Source: Bryobacteraceae bacterium
GTDB lineage: Bacteria; Acidobacteriota; Terriglobia; Bryobacterales; Bryobacteraceae
NCBI GenBank assembly: GCA_030039005.1
Contig: JASHQT010000405.1
Coordinates: 1 to 14,087, forward strand
Length of the DNA stretch: 14,087 nt
Direction: 5' to 3'
The position numbers and the translations under genes were made by a program. Below the pieces are notes generated by a model. That model saw only the letters and a list, made by a program, of their open reading frames with translations, searched no databases and was not told where the DNA came from. This document shows positions 6,342-13,721 of the stretch, in pieces (position 1 is the stretch's first letter; each line of letters starts with the position of its first letter).

Positions 6342-7290
6342 ATGCCTTTGCCTGTGGTTCGAGATCGATTCGCGGCTGCCTCGGCGGACGAGAAACACGG
6401 CCACTTCGCCGCCGCGTGCGAGCATCTGGACGCCGCGCTCGCTCTCGACCCCGCCATTCGAGCGGGCCGACGAGCCACTCGCTGCCGGCGCTGGCCCGGA
6501 TGAGCGCCGCCCGGCGCCGGAATTCACTGTATGCTGCGCCGCCGCGCGCACTCCAACCGTAGGATCCCGAGCAACGGCTCAAAGTCGGCCATGTTTCACA
6601 GGACTTGCGCCAGCATGTCGGCATTGAGTTTTCCTCCTCTCGTCATTGAACGAGGTGGCCGGTCGCCATTCGTAGTTCCTCTAGAGGCACGCGCGGTCCC
6701 GGACCATCTGGCCGAACGCGTGCGCGCAGAGGGCATCGATCTTCTAGTGGACCCTCGCCGGCCACACTATGGTCTGGGTATCTGGCACTCCCGCTCCAGC
6801 CCGCGCCGGTATAGGTTTCCTGGCAAGGCGTCAGCGTCTCCATGGGCCTGGAGACCATGGATTACTTCCTAGGCGACGTCGTGATACCGGGCCCTGGCGC
6901 AGCGCACAGCATGTGTTCGGCAAAATACCGCCCTACGCCGGAGTTTCGGTCGCGCCCGCGCCCTGTTCGCGTATGACGTCATCACTTTTCGTCTGTCTTA
7001 ACAGCCCGCAAGGGATCGGGCCGGACTTAGTACCGCTCTGGGCGGCGTGCCAAGAGTTGGCGTCGCGACTGGAGGCTGCGATGGCAGCCGCGGTCGCGGG
7101 AACTCATGTGTTCGAACCAGGCGTGGCGGAAGGCCGATCGCGTTGCGAAGCGGCGCTGCCAAGGCTAATGCGGGATCAAAGGCGATGCCGGTGCGCCGGC
7201 CGGGTCGCGCAGCGCTCCCGAGGATCAGTTGAAGCGGACGTGGGCTACGTGCGTGGAGCCTCGAAGATCGAGGAAGGTGCAGAATAAATG
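6342..7290 (+). pseudogene. Decayed TPR/GT41 O-GlcNAc-transferase-like glycosyltransferase
   Basis: No single frame is intact, but remnants in the right order recall bacterial GT41 (SPINDLY/OGT-like) proteins. A TPR-like piece 'HFAAACEHLDAALALDPA' sits at about 6400-6455 (frame from ATG 6342, stop at 6501). 'RLKVGHVSQDLRQHV' at 6575-6619 recalls the family's 'RLRIGYVSPDFR.H'. 'LAERVRAEGIDLLVD' follows near 6705-6752, in another frame. Then 'LQPAPV*VSW' near 6794-6823 has a TAG at 6812 where the family has Gln, followed by 'GLETMDYFLGDVVIPGPGAAH'. Finally 'FVCLNSPQGIGPDLVPLWA' lies near 6990-7047 in a third frame. A further stop lies at 6647. Most of the C-terminal catalytic half, including the nucleotide-sugar site, is missing. 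Family members are often over 600 residues, so much is deleted. It directly follows flagellin; a former role in flagellin glycosylation is inference. Ends are approximate. Confidence 0.68.
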
Positions 7291-7295
7291 GCGGC

Positions 7296-7333
7296 TAAGA
7301 AATAACGGCGGGGAGGAATGTTCCGCCCCGCCG
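7296..7333 (-). terminator. Intrinsic terminator of the TIGR03437 protein gene
   Basis: The inverted repeat CGGCGGGG (7306-7313) / CCCCGCCG (7326-7333) is extended inward by GGA/TCC across one A-G mismatch, with loop ATGT. Read on the minus strand it is followed by the T-rich tail TTATTTCTTAG. It starts 29 nt after the stop codon of the minus-strand gene at 7363. Confidence 0.78.
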
Positions 7334-7362
7334 CCGAAGATGGTTAGCGATCGATGTAGGCT

Positions 7363-9633
7363 TTACTTAATCCACATGGTCACGCCGTTTTGGGTAGAAA
7401 CGGGCGTAGTGCCGTTAATGCTAATACTGACCGGGTATTGGGCTGCCGTGCCGGTTCCAGTGCTCTGGGCGAGCGTCACGTCGATCTGGTAAAGACCGGC
7501 AATGGCGTTGGGGGCAAAGCCGGCGTAAGCGATTCCGGCAAGGCCGGCGCCAGTTTGCGCATTGAGGACCGTTGGGGTGCTTGTCCCTATGGTGACTGTG
7601 ATGTAATTGGCGCTGGTTGAGGTGTCGGTGCCGAGGAAGCACGGCACTGCGACGTTGGTGTTCAGGAACGCAGTGCTCATGACCGCTCCGTCGATGCTGG
7701 TCCACAGCGGACTTGGCACCACATAGGACGGCTCGAGAGCTGCGACGGTGGCGATGGGGTTCCAAGTCACCGGCGTATTCACGGTCTGCTCATAACTGCC
7801 AGGACCAGCCGTAACGTTGCTGGCGGAGCCGACAGCGCCGCCGACCGGAGCGATGCAGTTGTAGGTTCCACCGAACCACGTACCGCCGCTCGCAGCGTTG
7901 GTGGCGTTAGTTGCCGCGCTGTCGGGGATGCCCAAGCCGGTCATATAAATCTGGAACGTGCTGGTTCCCGCGCTCGTGTCGGCAGGATGCGTTTGGCTGT
8001 TCAAAAGGTAAGTGGAGTTATCCAGAATAGCGGCTTGGCCCTCGCCGCTGGATTCGATGGTGAAGATTCCAGGGTCCACGGCGGCGTACGCCACCGGGAA
8101 AGCGGCGGAAACGTTGACAGCGGGCGTTACGGTGTCGTAACCGACCTCCACGTCCACCACGCCGATATTGGGTGCTGTAGTCCCTTCCAAGGTGGAAAGT
8201 GCACCCGGAACCGTGACGTTGATTTGGTTGTTGGTGGCAAAGAGAATGTAGCCGGGCAGAGTGGTCGTTGTTGAGCCAGGCTTGAAGAACGTCACCGTGA
8301 TCTTGTGCGTTCCATCTGGGCTCAAGAACGTGGGAAACCGGAAGTAGACGGGATCGGGTGCGCCCACCAGCACGTTACTGGTTCCCGAGCACAGCGGACA
8401 AAGATTAGTGCCGAAGATGCTGATGATGTCGTAGGGGGCCACTTTCGGGTTGGTTCCAGCCGCCGTTTGCACGAAGGTAGAAGCGCTGGTTATCCCGCTG
8501 ATAATGGGAGCCGACGTAACGCCTACGGATGCGGTCGCGGTAGCAATCACTGGGCTCTGGCCATTGGCGACGCCGATCACGAACGCGGCCGCGCCGGCGG
8601 TAGCGAACGGAGATCCGGTCGAGGCGAAAGGTACCTGAACCTGGATGTAGGTCGAGTTTAGGATCGTAACGTAGTCGGTCAAAACTTCATTGGTGCACGT
8701 GGCCGCGGTGGCTCCATAGAAAACCTTCGTTTTCTGGGTGGCAGGAGAGCTGACAAAGCCGGTGCCTTTGATCACAAAAGTAACGAACCCGGGAGTAACT
8801 CCACTGGACAGGAGCGGCACCAAGCTTGGACTGACACCGTTGGCGACAATGGTAGGCGCGCCAGCGCTCACGTCGATGTTCACCGGCATAACGATCGCGC
8901 TAGCGCCACTGGGCGTGACCGTGATCTGGCCGGTCAGTGTCTCGCCCGGGGCGGCGAGCGTGGCCGCGGTACCTGTGGTGAAAGAAACAGTGGTGCCCCA
9001 GCTATAGGCGATGCCGCTGGTTGTTTCCGCAGTCAGCCAATTGCTGACGCCTTCGGCCGTTTCCGTGCTACTGGTAGCTACTGTGAAGGGAACGGGCAAT
9101 CCAGAACTCGATAGCAGGGTCAGCGACAGAACGGGCGCTGCGCTTCCAGTCAAATACACGGCCGGATTCAGTGTGTTCAGTCCGCCCTTTACCGTCAGAG
9201 TGGGAGTGGCCTCTTGTATCAGCAGATTGACGGTGAAGGTGATGCCTGTGCCGTTGGTCGCGTCGGCCGACGTCAGTTGAACGGTGGTCGTGTTCAGACC
9301 GGCATTCAGAGACGTCCAGGCGGCAGTGACCGAGAACGTCAGGGTAGCGCTACCGGTGTCCGGGCTCGCCGGTACCGTCAGCGTCAGCCATGGCACACTG
9401 GGTGCGGCGACCGTAAATGGCGCCGATGGCGACGAGCTAGCTGTGGCGGTTAATGTCGACGAGGCCGAATAAACAATATTCCCGCTGTTCGCAGTGCAGG
9501 CTTGACCCATGGTGCAGGCCAAATTAATGGTAGTTGGTGATGCTGTAAGCGTGGTTTGAGCGTGCACGTAACTGGTGCACACCGTCAGCGCAAAGAGCAC
9601 GGGAAAGATTCGCAACGAGCGAAGGCACTTCAT
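7363..9633 (-). CDS. Secreted BACON/IPT-like protein with TIGR03437 (Solibacter-type) C-terminal domain
   Basis: Function unknown. The 756-residue product starts with a Sec signal peptide (basic 'MKCLRSLR', hydrophobic core, cleavage likely after 'YVHA', residue 25). Two BACON-like beta-sandwich repeats follow (about 27-140 and 140-255; 'VPWLTLTVPASPDTGSATLTFSV'). Next is an IPT/TIG-like module (about 258-345; 'SPSLVPLLSSG....TFVIKGTGF'). From about 375 to the end is the TIGR03437 pattern: 'APYDIISIFGTNLCP', 'GYILFATNNQINVTVPGAL', 'AAVDPGIFTIESSGEGQAAI', 'FQIYMTGLGIPD', 'IAYAGFAPNAIAGLYQIDV'. It is rich in Thr, Ser, Ala and Gly and very poor in Lys and Arg. The start is supported by AAAGGAGA (9646-9639), with AAGGAG 7 nt before the ATG. 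It is probably exported and surface-exposed; adhesion or polysaccharide binding is only a guess. It is a strong marker of Solibacter-like acidobacteria. Confidence 0.9.
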   Translation of the reverse strand: MKCLRSLRIFPVLFALTVCTSYVHAQTTLTASPTTINLACTMGQACTANSGNIVYSASSTLTATASSSPSAPFTVAAPSVPWLTLTVPASPDTGSATLTFSVTAAWTSLNAGLNTTTVQLTSADATNGTGITFTVNLLIQEATPTLTVKGGLNTLNPAVYLTGSAAPVLSLTLLSSSGLPVPFTVATSSTETAEGVSNWLTAETTSGIAYSWGTTVSFTTGTAATLAAPGETLTGQITVTPSGASAIVMPVNIDVSAGAPTIVANGVSPSLVPLLSSGVTPGFVTFVIKGTGFVSSPATQKTKVFYGATAATCTNEVLTDYVTILNSTYIQVQVPFASTGSPFATAGAAAFVIGVANGQSPVIATATASVGVTSAPIISGITSASTFVQTAAGTNPKVAPYDIISIFGTNLCPLCSGTSNVLVGAPDPVYFRFPTFLSPDGTHKITVTFFKPGSTTTTLPGYILFATNNQINVTVPGALSTLEGTTAPNIGVVDVEVGYDTVTPAVNVSAAFPVAYAAVDPGIFTIESSGEGQAAILDNSTYLLNSQTHPADTSAGTSTFQIYMTGLGIPDSAATNATNAASGGTWFGGTYNCIAPVGGAVGSASNVTAGPGSYEQTVNTPVTWNPIATVAALEPSYVVPSPLWTSIDGAVMSTAFLNTNVAVPCFLGTDTSTSANYITVTIGTSTPTVLNAQTGAGLAGIAYAGFAPNAIAGLYQIDVTLAQSTGTGTAAQYPVSISINGTTPVSTQNGVTMWIK

Positions 9634-9824
9634 TCAGATCTCCTTTCACCCGCTCATCTACTCTGTGCGGGCGCTTGTGTTCCTCATCGTCGCGAAATCT
9701 GTTTGTTTGAAAACTGAGTAGAGAAGGGGGGCTCCGCCGTACCATGCCGCGACGGAATAGGGGAAACTAGAACGCGACTATTTTGGGGATAGTGTCGCCC
9801 TCGCGAAGCGGCACGTCAAGAATC
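9634..9824 (-). other. Leader/promoter region of the TIGR03437 gene
   Basis: No gene is evident here; a short open frame overlapping the signal-peptide region looks like a shadow. The region carries the Shine-Dalgarno at 9639-9646. It also has a 7-bp inverted repeat, TCTACTC (9657-9663) / GAGTAGA (9716-9722), that could close a large loop in the leader. I saw no convincing -35/-10 pair. Confidence 0.4.
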
Positions 9825-9846
9825 CAACCGCGCACCCGCGCGGTTG
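9825..9846 (-). terminator. Hairpin after the kinase gene, probable terminator
   Basis: CAACCGCGC (9825-9833) and GCGCGGTTG (9838-9846) form a perfect 9-bp stem with a 4-nt loop, 9 nt after the kinase stop. Read on the minus strand it is followed by GATTCTTG, which is only weakly T-rich. It may therefore be an inefficient terminator or an mRNA 3'-end stabiliser. Confidence 0.55.
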
Positions 9847-9855
9847 CTCGGGAAA

Positions 9856-11751
9856 TCAGAACGTGACTCTTCGCGTAATGAACTCGCCGTCGTGCACTTG
9901 CACATCGAACTCCAGGTACGCGCTGCCCTTGGCTACTTTGACGTGATAGTTTCCCGGTGCCAGGTTGAACACCGCCGGCGCACGCTCGGGCTGCAGTTTT
10001 CCGTCTAGTTCGATGCTCGCCCCCGGCGGCTCCGAGGTAATGTTGACCGTTCCCACTGCCTTGCTCAGCTTCAGAAAGATATCCCCGTCCTGCGGCACAT
10101 TGAACACCCGAGGATAAGGCCGGTATCCGGACATTTGCACCGTGAGGGCGTGGCGGCCTCCATTGAGCGAAAGCACGCACGGCGTCTTGCAGGCGAGCGA
10201 CGAGCTTCCGTCCACCACCACCTGCGCGCCCGCGGGCTCGGTCAGGAACTGCACGCTCTGGCCGGCTCCGGGATTCGTCGCGATCGCCGCGGTCGCTTGA
10301 TCAGCGACCTCGTCCCGAGGCGCACGGTTGCGGGGATTTGGTTGCGGGGCGGGCGGAGTTTGAGGTGGAACTTCGGAGGCCGCTGGCGGGGCCGTCTGAG
10401 GCGCCGCTTGAGGCGTTGTCTGGGGTGACGATTGCGGCGCTGTCGTCTCGGGAGCGGTGGCTGCGGGCGGGGTTGGTTCGGAGGGCGCCGCTGTTGGCGT
10501 ATTGGCCGGAGCAGCGGACTGGCCCACCGGGCTGGGTTTCGACGTCGAGTTATCCGCAGGCAGCGTGTTCGCGGGCTGCGATTCCGGAGTCTGTGCGTCC
10601 GATGCAATCTGGTCCGAGTTCCGGTTGAACAAATACTTTTGCGCGCCGAATAGCACCAGCCCGATCAGGCCGATCCCGACCAGCATCCAAACCAGGCTGC
10701 GCAGCAGCGGGTTGCGTGTGGCGGCAGGTGCGTCGCGGAACATCACCGGCTCGGCGGTTTCCGTTTGGTCCAACCGCCGGGGTTGATGTGCTTCGGGCAG
10801 CGGCGGCGCGGCAGGCGTTTCGCCTGGCGGCGGAGGGGATACTCTGGCGCCCGCTGGCTTCAGCTCCGCAACCGGGCCGCCCATGGTGGGCATGCTGTGA
10901 GCGCTGCTGCGCGGCAAAGGCCGCCAACCCGGAGCCGCCTGGAGCGCGCGCGCGAGCGCCTCGCAGAATTCGGTGCAGGTCGTGTAACGGTCGGCCGGAC
11001 TTTTGGCTAGCGCTTTTTTGAGCGCCGCTTCCACCTGGGGCCCAATGGTCGAGTTCAGCCGCTGCGGAGGCACCGGATCCTCGCGCACGATGCGGAACAG
11101 CAGCGCCGGCAGTTGATCGGCCTGAAACGGTTTCTCGCCCGTCAGCATTTCATAGGCGATGACGGCGAGGGAAAACTGGTCGGCGCGCCCGTCCACGGCG
11201 TGTCCTTGCACCTGTTCCGGCGACATGTAATTGGGAGTGCCCATCATGACGCCGCTTTGCGTCATCTGCTGGGACATGATCCGGGCGACGCCGAAATCCG
11301 TGATTTTGGCGTGGCTGCGTTCGTGAATCAGGATATTGGCGGGCTTGATGTCGCGATGGACAATGCCTTTCTGATGCGCGTAATCGAGCGCGGTAGCGGT
11401 CTGCCGCACCAGCGAGAGCGCGAGGTCGCTGGCGATGGGCTGCGGCGAGTTCAGGACCTTTTCGAGCGGCGGGCCGTCCACGCATTCCATGAAGATGTAG
11501 GCCAGTCCGTTCTCTTCGGCGATGTCGTAGATGGTAACGATATTGGGGTGGGAAAGGATGCCGGCCGATTGAGCTTCGCGAAACAGCCGCTCGCGCAGCC
11601 GTTGGCGTTCCGCCGGGTCGGTGAAATCCGACAAACGGATGGTCTTAATCGCAATGCTGCGGCCGATGGCAGGATCCTGGGCGCGGTATACCACCCCAGT
11701 CGCGCCACGGCCGAGTTCGCCCAGAACACGATATCGGCCGATTTGATCCAC
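9856..11751 (-). CDS. Membrane Ser/Thr protein kinase with two C-terminal PEGA domains
   Basis: This is a PknB-like Hanks-type kinase. The 631 residues show a cytosolic kinase domain (about 7-270) with glycine loop 'GELGRGATGVVY', Lys36 in 'IAIKT', Glu59, 'HRDIKPAN' (catalytic Asp134), 'DFG' (Asp152) and 'GTPNYMSPEQ', so it should be active. A Pro-rich juxtamembrane stretch follows, then one membrane helix (about 352-370), a Pro/Ala/Thr/Gln-rich spacer (about 376-480) and two PEGA beta-domains (about 505-568 and 569-631; 'TEPAGAQVVVDG', 'SEPPGASIELDG'). These would face outward and may contact envelope or surface polysaccharide. The start is GTG at 11751 because the kinase fold begins at 'IGRYRVLGELG'; no Shine-Dalgarno is visible. 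A TAAAAT box 12 nt upstream would give a leader of about 5 nt. It lies 71 nt after the TPR gene in the same direction. Substrates are unknown. Confidence 0.95.
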   Translation of the reverse strand: MDQIGRYRVLGELGRGATGVVYRAQDPAIGRSIAIKTIRLSDFTDPAERQRLRERLFREAQSAGILSHPNIVTIYDIAEENGLAYIFMECVDGPPLEKVLNSPQPIASDLALSLVRQTATALDYAHQKGIVHRDIKPANILIHERSHAKITDFGVARIMSQQMTQSGVMMGTPNYMSPEQVQGHAVDGRADQFSLAVIAYEMLTGEKPFQADQLPALLFRIVREDPVPPQRLNSTIGPQVEAALKKALAKSPADRYTTCTEFCEALARALQAAPGWRPLPRSSAHSMPTMGGPVAELKPAGARVSPPPPGETPAAPPLPEAHQPRRLDQTETAEPVMFRDAPAATRNPLLRSLVWMLVGIGLIGLVLFGAQKYLFNRNSDQIASDAQTPESQPANTLPADNSTSKPSPVGQSAAPANTPTAAPSEPTPPAATAPETTAPQSSPQTTPQAAPQTAPPAASEVPPQTPPAPQPNPRNRAPRDEVADQATAAIATNPGAGQSVQFLTEPAGAQVVVDGSSSLACKTPCVLSLNGGRHALTVQMSGYRPYPRVFNVPQDGDIFLKLSKAVGTVNITSEPPGASIELDGKLQPERAPAVFNLAPGNYHVKVAKGSAYLEFDVQVHDGEFITRRVTF

Positions 11752-11752
11752 G

Positions 11753-11773
11753 CTGATAACGCTATTTTATCAG
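11753..11773 (-). promoter_or_regulatory. Perfect inverted repeat over the candidate kinase promoter
   Basis: CTGATAA (11753-11759), 7 bases, TTATCAG (11767-11773) is a perfect 7+7 dyad directly before the kinase GTG. On the minus strand a -10-like TAAAAT (11769-11764) lies inside it. That suits a repressor operator. Alternatively, if transcription comes from the TPR gene, it is an mRNA hairpin at the start codon. A matching -35 was not found. Confidence 0.5.
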
Positions 11774-11822
11774 TTCGCTCAATCCGGCTTCCCAGTCTGA
11801 TCCAAAGTGAGCGGCCGCATCT

Positions 11823-13625
11823 CTACACGGCTCCGTGCGCGTACTCCGCTTCGAGCAGGCCCAGACGGCTGCGCAAATCCTGAAACTGCGGATGCTCGCG
11901 CAAGCGGTCGAATTCGGGGCTCATCAGATGGATCGCGAGCGAGGTGTCGCGAGCCTCCATCGCGCGCTCCAGATAGGCCAACGCTTCCGCGTTCTCGCCC
12001 AGGCCCGCGTAGATGGCCGCGAAGCTCATGGGAGAGACGTATTGCGAGTCTTGGCGCGCTTTGAGGATTCCGATCTCGCGCTGCGCTTCGTCCCGGCGTC
12101 CGGCCATCGCATAGCAATAACCCATCTGGCCATGCAACAAGGATCCGCACTTCATCTGCGTGGCGTTGGTCAAATGCGCGATGGCATCGCTGAAGTGTCT
12201 TTTGCCCGCATAGGCCATTCCCAGCCCAAGATGCGGCAAGCCGTAATCGGTGGCCAGGCGCGACACCAGCGTGTGCTGTGCGATCGCTTCGTCGAAGCGG
12301 CGGCAGATGCCGTAGATCCAGCCCAGCACGAAATTGGGGAACAAAGCCGCCGGATCGGCTTCGAGAGCGCGTTCCACCTCCGCGACGGCGGAATCCTGGT
12401 CGCCCCGGCAGGCCAGTTGCAGCCCATACGCCAAGTGGCCCACCGGATCGCTCTTGTCCAGTTGAATGCTTTTCTGAAGCTCTTCTTCGCCCGCCGCCCA
12501 GTTCCAATCGAGCAGGGATAAGACCGCGCCCAAGGCGACGTGCGCCTCCGGCAACGACGGATTCAACGAAATCGCACGCAGCGCGGCGTCCTTCATGCGG
12601 GTGTCGGCTTCGCTGGGCGCGAGCATTCCAAACACCGAGCAGACGAGCAGAGCTTCCGAGAGCGCCGCCCAAGCCGCGGCGTAATTGGGATCGGCTTCCA
12701 CCGCCTTGGTGAAGTACGCCACGCTCGACCGGATGCTGTCGGGCGTAGCGAGCTTCCAGTAGTAGCGGCCCTGCAGGTACGCGTCGCAACTTTCTTTCCG
12801 CTCCGATTGCCGGCGGGCCACAACGCCCTCCCGGACCGGGGCGGTGAGATCGCGCACCAGTTGCAAGCCCAATTGATCGATCGGGGATAAGTCTTGCAAT
12901 TGCCCGTCTGCCGTTTCCGACCAGACATACGATCCGTCCACGCACTGCTGCAGTTGGAGCAGCAGCCGGAAGCCATGCTCCGGCAGCTCCAAACTGCCTT
13001 CGATCAAATAATCGGCCGTGCTGGCCGATCCCGCGACGGCGGCCTCCAGTGCGGCAGCGTCGCCGGCAGTCCGGTTCTGCGGGCGCACGGTTACCTGAAA
13101 GCAGCCCTCTTTGATCAGCACATGGGCCAGCCGGCGCTGCATCTCCTCGGCCGCGGCCGATGCTTCCGGCGTCGCCCCGGCGGGCGGCGATAGCGCCAGC
13201 TCTATGCTGCGGCGCGCCGAAATCGGCGTGCCGCCATTGGCCGTGCTGCGATACTCGAAAATGGGCACGTAGCTGCCCTTGCGTAAAACAATGCGGATGC
13301 CGTCTTCGCGCCCCTCGGTGCGATAGTATTCTTCCAGCTTATATCGCAGGCGGCGCGCTTCGACGCGGACAATCGAGTCGACTCGGGGGTCAAAGGCCTC
13401 CCGGCGATCGAAAACCTCGAGGCCGATCAGATACTCCTTGAGCCGGTGGGGCTGGCCCAGGAGACTTTCTTCGACCACAAATTGCAGGAAACGGCGAATG
13501 CGGTGAGATTGGATGAATGCGCGGCTACGAAGGATCAGATCCAACTGCGACCGAATCTCCGCGGCAGGAACACCGTTCAACACTGCAGTGGTCTCTTCGA
13601 GAGGGTTTACAACAGTGGACATCAT
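11823..13625 (-). CDS. TPR protein with acidobacterial winged-helix-like N-terminal domain, putative regulator
   Basis: The 600-residue product has three parts. Residues about 23-125 carry 'AEIRSQLDLILRSRAFIQSHRIRRFLQFVVEESLLG', then 'LKEYLIGLEVFDRREAFDPRVDSIVRVEARRLRYKLEEYYRTEG', ending 'IRIVLRKGSYVPIFEY'. This signature recurs in acidobacterial TPR proteins often annotated as transcriptional-regulator-like. Residues about 135-265 look like a divergent TolB-N/cyclase-associated domain ('TADYLIEGSLELPEHGFRLLLQLQQCVDGSYVWSET'); the usual 'AVLPF' start is degenerate. From about 280 to 570 there are several TPR helices ('AVAYFTKAVEADPNYAAAWAALSEALL'-type units). No signal peptide or membrane helix was seen. 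It starts at ATG 13625 or 13622; the Shine-Dalgarno is weak (TTGAG). It may be co-transcribed with the kinase. DNA binding is inferred from family annotation, not shown. Confidence 0.85.
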   Translation of the reverse strand: MMSTVVNPLEETTAVLNGVPAAEIRSQLDLILRSRAFIQSHRIRRFLQFVVEESLLGQPHRLKEYLIGLEVFDRREAFDPRVDSIVRVEARRLRYKLEEYYRTEGREDGIRIVLRKGSYVPIFEYRSTANGGTPISARRSIELALSPPAGATPEASAAAEEMQRRLAHVLIKEGCFQVTVRPQNRTAGDAAALEAAVAGSASTADYLIEGSLELPEHGFRLLLQLQQCVDGSYVWSETADGQLQDLSPIDQLGLQLVRDLTAPVREGVVARRQSERKESCDAYLQGRYYWKLATPDSIRSSVAYFTKAVEADPNYAAAWAALSEALLVCSVFGMLAPSEADTRMKDAALRAISLNPSLPEAHVALGAVLSLLDWNWAAGEEELQKSIQLDKSDPVGHLAYGLQLACRGDQDSAVAEVERALEADPAALFPNFVLGWIYGICRRFDEAIAQHTLVSRLATDYGLPHLGLGMAYAGKRHFSDAIAHLTNATQMKCGSLLHGQMGYCYAMAGRRDEAQREIGILKARQDSQYVSPMSFAAIYAGLGENAEALAYLERAMEARDTSLAIHLMSPEFDRLREHPQFQDLRSRLGLLEAEYAHGAV

Positions 13626-13628
13626 CTC

Positions 13629-13681
13629 AATTGTTCGACACCGCAGCCAAGTAACTCGTTACATGGAAGTTTTCAACAATT
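13629..13681. promoter_or_regulatory. Nested dyads in the glgC-TPR gene gap
   Basis: An outer inverted repeat AATTGTT (13629-13635) / AACAATT (13675-13681) encloses GTAAC-TC-GTTAC (13651-13662). The two centres differ by only 1.5 bp. The arrangement sits just upstream of the TPR gene start, in a 96-bp gap that also must hold its promoter and shows no clear terminator for glgC. It is a candidate operator or leader structure; no -35/-10 pair is convincing. Confidence 0.35.
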
Positions 13682-13721
13682 CTTCCGGGCCCGATGGCAG
13701 CCGGCTTTGGCAGTGAACGTG

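Noticed and set aside
6531..7287. Two plus-strand open frames (6531-6872 and 6769-7287) as intact genes
   Set aside because: Each holds only fragments of glycosyltransferase-like sequence that continue in other frames; better explained as a broken gene.
9767..10180. 137-codon minus-strand open frame near the kinase 3' end
   Set aside because: Runs out of frame through the PEGA domain and the hairpin after the kinase; no ribosome site or motif.
11113..11883. 256-codon open frame antisense to the kinase domain
   Set aside because: Composition mirrors the kinase; crosses the kinase promoter and has no family features.
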